A stretch of 27,909 bases of DNA from CAZOOA01 sp964581355 (lineage in GTDB: Bacteria > Bacillota > Dethiobacteria > DTU022 > UBA8154): assembly GCA_964581355.1 (NCBI GenBank), contig CAZOOA010000034.1:1-27909 (forward strand). Reading direction: 5' to 3'. The translations under genes and the position numbers were made by a program. Of this stretch, positions 23,535 through 27,909 are shown piece by piece (position 1 is the first letter of the stretch; every line of letters starts with the position of its first letter). The notes under the pieces were generated by a model that did no database searches, was not told the DNA's origin, and saw nothing but the letters and a program-made list of their open reading frames with translations.

Positions 23535-25037
23535 CTATTTTTTTTGTTGTTTTTCTTTCAACAGGTAGCGAAGGCTGCGTGTGTTCAAGTTTAACCTTTG
23601 GGCAGTTACCTGCCGATCCCCGAGAGTGTCAGCCAGGACCTCTTTAATGATCCTGACGGCAACTTGTCCCTCGAAATCCTTGATTTGCTCCAGTATCTCC
23701 GGAAGATCAATGAAGCCGCTATGTTTATATTCTTTTGCCAGTTGAGATGAAAGCGTTTCCAAAAATGAAGCTATGACAGCACTGGATTCATTCTTGTGTG
23801 CTTGTTCTTCAAGGATCGTTGAAAGCCGGCCCGGTTGGAAGGCAGAAGCGGACGCAAGAGTCTCTTTCTTTTCCTTGCTATACAAGATTTTTTCTGGCAG
23901 ATGGAAAGGCTTCAGTTCTTGTCCTTTGGACATCACAAGTGAATGGGCAATAACATTGGATAATTCACGAATATTTCCGGGCCAATGATATGAAGACAAC
24001 AATTCCAGGGTTTTTTGTGAAATATTGACGGGATCTGGAGATGAAGTATGTTTTTGAATGGAAAAATTTGCCAGGAGCGGGATGTCTTCCAGGCGTTCTC
24101 TTAATGGTGGCAAGCTAAGTCTAGCCACGTCAAGCCTGTAGAGCAGGTCTTTACGGAATTTTCCAGTATTCACAGCTTCCTCCAGCTGGACGTTGGTGGC
24201 TGCAATAATCCGGATATTGGAATACAGGTTTTCCTTGCCCCCAACCCGGAAAAACTCTCCAGTTTCCAGGACACGCAGCAGTTTGACCTGGACGTTTAAG
24301 CTGGCCTCACTAATTTCATCCAGGAACAGTGTTCCTTCGTTGGCAATTTCAAATATCCCCTGGCGCAAATTGGTTGCTCCGGTAAAGGATCCTTTTTCAT
24401 GGCCGAACAGTTCGCTTTCCAGCAGACTTTCAGTGAAAGCGCCACAGTTAACGGCTATAAAGGGTTTGTCAGCACGTGTGCTGATGGAATGGATATACCG
24501 GGCCAAAACTTCTTTGCCGGTGCCTGTTTCGCCCTGGATCAATGCAGTAATATCTTTGGGGGCAATAACGTCAGCAATTTGCTTGATCTGGCGCATTTCC
24601 TGGCTTTTTCCGATTATAAAGCCCGAGGCAGATAACTCTTCTTCATTATCCTTTATGCCGTCCAGTTCTTTGCTTTTAACCGCTTTAAAAATTACCTCAT
24701 AAAGATTTTGCAGGTCTGTAAAGGGTTTGTCAAGGTAGTCATAAGCTCCCATCTGGATAGCTTCTACTGCTGAACGAATGGTGCTGTAAGCGGTAATAAT
24801 AATAGCTGGACAAAGAGGCTGTCTTTCTTTTAAGTGTTTTAGCAGGGTGAAGCCGTCTGTATCCGGCAGCTTCAGGTCCAGCAAAGCCAGGTCAAAAACC
24901 TGTTCATCCATTAGGGCAAAAGCCTCTTCTCCTGTGGAAGCAGTAACAACCTGGCATCCTTTTTTTTGCAGCAATCTTTCCAGAAAATCTCTGATACCTT
25001 TTTCGTCATCAACGACAAGAATTGTTGTTTCCAGCAT
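23535..25037 (-). CDS. NtrC-family sigma-54 activator (response regulator)
   Basis: A 500-residue response regulator that should activate sigma-54 RNA polymerase. The receiver domain (~4-118) has the acidic pair D10/D11 and phospho-acceptor D54 in LLDLKLPD. The AAA+ domain (~140-385) has Walker A GETGTGKE (169-176), the sigma-54 contact loop GSFTGA (216-221, Ser where GAFTGA is usual), Walker B GTLFLDE (235-241) and an arginine-finger region. After a ~70-residue linker longer than usual comes a Fis-type helix-turn-helix (~475-495). The start is ATG 25037 after GGAGGAAATAAT; an upstream frame to 25124 overlaps the kinase and is rejected. It is 46 bases downstream of its kinase partner. Confidence 0.94.
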   Translation of the reverse strand: MLETTILVVDDEKGIRDFLERLLQKKGCQVVTASTGEEAFALMDEQVFDLALLDLKLPDTDGFTLLKHLKERQPLCPAIIITAYSTIRSAVEAIQMGAYDYLDKPFTDLQNLYEVIFKAVKSKELDGIKDNEEELSASGFIIGKSQEMRQIKQIADVIAPKDITALIQGETGTGKEVLARYIHSISTRADKPFIAVNCGAFTESLLESELFGHEKGSFTGATNLRQGIFEIANEGTLFLDEISEASLNVQVKLLRVLETGEFFRVGGKENLYSNIRIIAATNVQLEEAVNTGKFRKDLLYRLDVARLSLPPLRERLEDIPLLANFSIQKHTSSPDPVNISQKTLELLSSYHWPGNIRELSNVIAHSLVMSKGQELKPFHLPEKILYSKEKKETLASASAFQPGRLSTILEEQAHKNESSAVIASFLETLSSQLAKEYKHSGFIDLPEILEQIKDFEGQVAVRIIKEVLADTLGDRQVTAQRLNLNTRSLRYLLKEKQQKK

Positions 25038-25083
25038 ATTATTTCCTCCAGGGAAAATTATTTTTTTAGGCGGCAGGTAAGTG

Positions 25084-26649
25084 TTAACGGTTTTGTGCCT
25101 TGTTTTGTCCAGGTCCAACTGCATCTTGTTCCCCGTCCTCTACGGTGATGGGCAAGGTGATGCGAAAGGTGCATCCACTACCCCCTTCGCTGCGCACGCT
25201 GATATACCCGCCATGAGCTTTGATGATCCCGTAACTGATGGAGAGCCCCAGCCCGGTTCCCTGTTCTTTGGTTGTAAAGAACGGGTCGAAGACTTTAAAC
25301 AAGTTTTCGGGTCGGATCCCGCAACCGTTGTCTTCTAAAGTAATATAAACCTGTTCATCCAGAAGGCCGGTTTTGATGGCAATATGCTTTTCCTGTTGAT
25401 CTTTTATGGCATCCCAGGCATTGGTTAACAGGTTGGTGAAGACCTGTTTTAGTTGGTCCGGGTTCGCCTTGATCACAGGTAAATGCTGGTAGTAATCTTT
25501 AAAAATTGCAATTTGGTTATAATCAACTTGAAATCGTGTTGCATCAATGGTTTCCTCAATAAGATGATGCAGATCCAATGGAACAATTACATTACGATCA
25601 TGCCTGGAGAATTTAAGCAAATCTGCAATTATCTTCTGGCAGTGCAGTCCATAATTAAAAGCATCCATGAGGGGTTTGTGATCCTCATGGTTTTCAGGCA
25701 TGTCCATCAAGGCCATTTGAATATTGCCCAGGATCACAGTTAAGGGGTTATTCAGTTCATGGGCCACCCGGGCAGCCATTTCACCCAGAGCGACCTGCTT
25801 GGACAGGTTACGCCAGTGTGCTTCCATTTCCAGCTTTTTGGTTACATCTTTGGAGTACTGGATAATCCCATATATTTCATCCCTGTTATTATAGACAGGA
25901 TAATAGAACAGGTCGAATATTCGACCGTTCCGCATTTCCAGCTGTTGCTGCGAAGGTTTGCGCTTTTTCAGTACTTCACGTGCCGGGCAGGGGTTGCAAA
26001 CTTCTTCCCGCTCATGCAAAAAGCTGTAACATTTTTGACCTACAACTTCATCCAGTTCCATTCCATAGCAATTTAATACAGACTCGTTCACTCGGCGGAT
26101 GTTGTTTTCCAGGTCAATAAAAATAATTGGATCTTTAACAGCCCTGAACGTTTCCTCCCATTCAATTTTGCGCCGGATTGCTTCTTCATAGAGGTTCAGG
26201 TTTTCCAGGCAGACGGAAAGCTGTGCGGCTAGCTGTTCCAAAAACAAAAGGTCGGTCTCAGCATAATCAATTGTTTCCCGGTTGCAGAGCAGCAGTTTGC
26301 CGATGGTACTCCCTTTGGCATTAAGGGGTACTTTGAGCACCTGGTCAAAGTCCTGGGAAGAAAGGTGTTGTCCAGGGTAATTTCTGGACTTCCAAAAAAA
26401 TGAGTTTTGGGCCCCGCACTCCCTTGTGAAGTCAACCAGCTCCAGGTGTTCGAAAGGCAATATTTCACCCAATTCATCAATGATGCTGTCCATAATTTCT
26501 GGCAGGTCGATATCAACATTCATGCTTTTTGCCAGTTTGTACAGAATTTCCAGCTGCGTATTCCGTTTTTTTGTTTCGTTAATTTGCTTTTTCAGCTCAA
26601 CGTAATAACTTTTTTTCGAGGAATAAACTCCCGTTAATTTTTCCAGCAT
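25084..26649 (-). CDS. Soluble GAF-PAS histidine kinase
   Basis: A 521-residue sensor kinase with no membrane helix, so it senses an internal signal. The order is an N-terminal coiled coil (~12-40), a GAF domain (~45-155), a PAS domain (~165-272), a HisKA dimerisation domain with phospho-acceptor H297 in ARVAHELNNPLT, and an HATPase domain with the N-box and GTGLGLSISYGI. The PAS domain carries C207, H212, C218 and C221 (KCYSFLHEREEVCNPCPA), a cysteine motif that could bind metal or a cluster or respond to redox state. The ATG start follows AGGAGG. It lies between the alcohol dehydrogenase and its response regulator, all in one direction. Confidence 0.93.
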   Translation of the reverse strand: MLEKLTGVYSSKKSYYVELKKQINETKKRNTQLEILYKLAKSMNVDIDLPEIMDSIIDELGEILPFEHLELVDFTRECGAQNSFFWKSRNYPGQHLSSQDFDQVLKVPLNAKGSTIGKLLLCNRETIDYAETDLLFLEQLAAQLSVCLENLNLYEEAIRRKIEWEETFRAVKDPIIFIDLENNIRRVNESVLNCYGMELDEVVGQKCYSFLHEREEVCNPCPAREVLKKRKPSQQQLEMRNGRIFDLFYYPVYNNRDEIYGIIQYSKDVTKKLEMEAHWRNLSKQVALGEMAARVAHELNNPLTVILGNIQMALMDMPENHEDHKPLMDAFNYGLHCQKIIADLLKFSRHDRNVIVPLDLHHLIEETIDATRFQVDYNQIAIFKDYYQHLPVIKANPDQLKQVFTNLLTNAWDAIKDQQEKHIAIKTGLLDEQVYITLEDNGCGIRPENLFKVFDPFFTTKEQGTGLGLSISYGIIKAHGGYISVRSEGGSGCTFRITLPITVEDGEQDAVGPGQNKAQNR

Positions 26650-26691
26650 GGGGTTCCCTCCTAAAAGGTAATTAAGACAGGGCTTTTCATA

Positions 26692-27840
26692 CTAAAAGGC
26701 CTGGTAGTAAATTTTTTCGATGTCTTCTGCAGAAGCTTTCCTGGGATTGGTAATCAAGCAGGAATCTTTAACAGCACATTGACTGAGGTAAGGAATCACT
26801 TCTTTTTTTAAGCCCATTTCAGATAAATTTTCGGGGATAAGTATATCTCTAGATAGGCTGCGGACTGCATCCACCGCTTTTAGCGCCGCATTTCTTTTGC
26901 TTATTCCGTTAATGTTTTCTCCTAAGGCGACAGAAATTAGCATATACCGGTCAATACAGGAAGGTAAATTATATTCCATCACATACGGTAAAAGAATCGC
27001 ATTGGCTTCGCCGTGTGGCAAATCCAACTCGCCTCCCAGGGGGTGGGTCATGGCATGGACAGCACCCAGGATGGCATTGGAAAACGCCAGTCCTGCTTTT
27101 AGGCTGGCCATAGCCATTTCCCGTTTGGCTTTTAGGTTTTGATTGCTGGATACGGATGAGCGTAAATGTTTACCGATTAGCTCAATGGCACTTAAGGCGT
27201 GGATATCCGTTAAAGGGGTGGCTGCCAAAGAGACGTACGCTTCTACGGCATGAGAAAGGGCATCCATCCCGGTAGAGGCGGTCAACATTTTTTCTTTTGT
27301 CGTTAGAATAACAGGGTCGATAATGGCGATATCCGGGATAAGCGACTTGGAGATAATGGTCATTTTCACTTTGTTTTTGCTGTCAACGATAATGGAAAAT
27401 TGGGAAACCTCGGCGCCGGTTCCTGCTGTAGACGGAACAGCGACCATAGGAGGCAGCGGGCTGCTAACTTTATCAATTCCTTCATAATCGTTAATGGTGC
27501 CACCATTGGTTGCCACCAGGGCAATAGCCTTGGCTGCGTCTATGGGACTTCCTCCACCGATAGCCAGGATTGCATCACATTCAGTTTTTAGGTATTCCTT
27601 GGCGCCTTCAGTTACTTCGTAATCTTTAGGGTTTGGGGTGATACCTGTCCAGATCACAAAGGTAAGCCCTACTTCTTCTAAAAAACGGAGGGCTTTACTA
27701 ACCCACCTGGCATCCTGTACGCCGCTATCGCTAACAACGAACACCCTGGTTGCGCCCAGGCGCAAAAGGCTTTCACCAACCTGTCCCATGGCTTTAGGTC
27801 CAAAAATGATTTCTGGTGTCATAAACTTAAAAATGTTCAT
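26692..27840 (-). CDS. Iron-containing (group III) alcohol dehydrogenase
   Basis: A 382-residue NAD(P)-dependent dehydrogenase of the Fe-ADH family. The nucleotide-binding GGGSPIDAAKA (95-105) and PSTAGTGAEVS motifs are present. The metal ligands align as D193, H197, H262 and H276, and H266 corresponds to the proposed catalytic histidine. Members reduce or oxidise short-chain alcohols, butanol, 1,2-propanediol or 1,3-propanediol; the substrate is not predictable here. The ATG at 27840 has only a moderate ribosome site (GGCAGG). A sigma-54-like promoter lies about 45 bases upstream, and the kinase gene follows after 42 bases, so the dehydrogenase is probably both target and operon partner of the regulators. 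Confidence 0.93.
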   Translation of the reverse strand: MNIFKFMTPEIIFGPKAMGQVGESLLRLGATRVFVVSDSGVQDARWVSKALRFLEEVGLTFVIWTGITPNPKDYEVTEGAKEYLKTECDAILAIGGGSPIDAAKAIALVATNGGTINDYEGIDKVSSPLPPMVAVPSTAGTGAEVSQFSIIVDSKNKVKMTIISKSLIPDIAIIDPVILTTKEKMLTASTGMDALSHAVEAYVSLAATPLTDIHALSAIELIGKHLRSSVSSNQNLKAKREMAMASLKAGLAFSNAILGAVHAMTHPLGGELDLPHGEANAILLPYVMEYNLPSCIDRYMLISVALGENINGISKRNAALKAVDAVRSLSRDILIPENLSEMGLKKEVIPYLSQCAVKDSCLITNPRKASAEDIEKIYYQAF

Positions 27841-27884
27841 CTGTTAACCTGCCTTTACTAAATTCTTCCCCTTACTGTAACCTA

Positions 27885-27900
27885 TGCAAAATACAAGCCA
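27885..27900 (-). promoter_or_regulatory. Candidate sigma-54 promoter of the alcohol dehydrogenase operon
   Basis: The minus strand reads TGGCTTGTATTTTGCA, with GG and GC exactly ten bases apart as required for a -24/-12 promoter (consensus TGGCAC-N5-TTGCA; AC is TT here). Transcription would start near 27873, 33 bases before the dehydrogenase ATG. The downstream operon encodes a sigma-54 activator, which makes the site credible. Activator sites would lie beyond the window edge. Confidence 0.6.
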
Positions 27901-27909
27901 TGTTTCGCT

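Noticed and set aside
23467..23568. A 33-codon plus-strand frame with a hydrophobic middle
   Set aside because: It overlaps the end of the sigma-54 activator on the other strand, has only a weak purine stretch upstream, and no further support.
24193..24702. A 169-codon plus-strand frame
   Set aside because: It lies wholly inside the AAA+ domain of the minus-strand activator, which has clear family motifs.
1..27909. CRISPR array, prophage, complete insertion sequence or origin of replication
   Set aside because: No regularly spaced repeats, integrase, transposase, phage structural gene or DnaA-box cluster was seen.

Overview
The window reads as chromosome from a low-to-mid GC, endospore-forming Firmicute, most likely a clostridial lineage near the Peptococcaceae or Desulfotomaculum-type bacteria. 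The pointers are the sporulation pair ytrH/ytrI beside dnaE, a Gram-positive-type pyruvate kinase with a C-terminal phosphohistidine-like domain, strong GGAGG ribosome sites, many TTG and GTG starts, and an LtaS-like sulfatase. Most genes are intact and full length. I see no prophage, intact insertion sequence, CRISPR array or rRNA. This taxonomy is inference from gene content.

Layout. On the minus strand, positions 1-2250 hold a cut-off gene start, an AI-2E/PerM-family membrane protein with its own promoter, and ytrI and ytrH. A 58-residue membrane protein lies on the plus strand between them. From 2478 to 11691 the plus strand carries dnaE (replication), pfkA and pyk (glycolysis), a YbgC-type acyl-CoA thioesterase, a histone-deacetylase-family hydrolase behind a GC-rich, possibly structured leader, and a DUF1015 protein. 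From 11688 to 14890 the minus strand carries a DEDDh exonuclease, a CNB/CBS/DUF294 nucleotidyltransferase with its own promoter, and a DUF1622 membrane protein.

The 317-base stretch 14891-15207 has no gene but holds a possible palindromic-repeat remnant and a perfect inverted repeat. It is followed on the plus strand by a solitary DNA methyltransferase with permuted motif order, a YkgJ-type cysteine-cluster protein, a siroheme-pathway dehydrogenase, tRNA-Leu(CAA) with a near-consensus promoter, an LtaS-like enzyme behind tandem hairpins, an exported 5'-nucleotidase/UshA-type enzyme with an apparent ATC start, cysK, and an IscR-like Rrf2 regulator.

The last part (23535-27840, minus strand) looks like one regulatory-metabolic unit: an iron-type alcohol dehydrogenase, a soluble PAS/GAF histidine kinase and an NtrC-type sigma-54 activator. 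A sequence with exact GG-N10-GC spacing lies just upstream of the dehydrogenase, so the unit may activate itself through sigma-54.

I do not see one clearly new multi-gene system. The best leads are the sigma-54 alcohol-dehydrogenase unit, the permuted orphan methyltransferase, the DUF294-exonuclease pair, the cysK-Rrf2 locus with its palindrome, and the two structured leaders.
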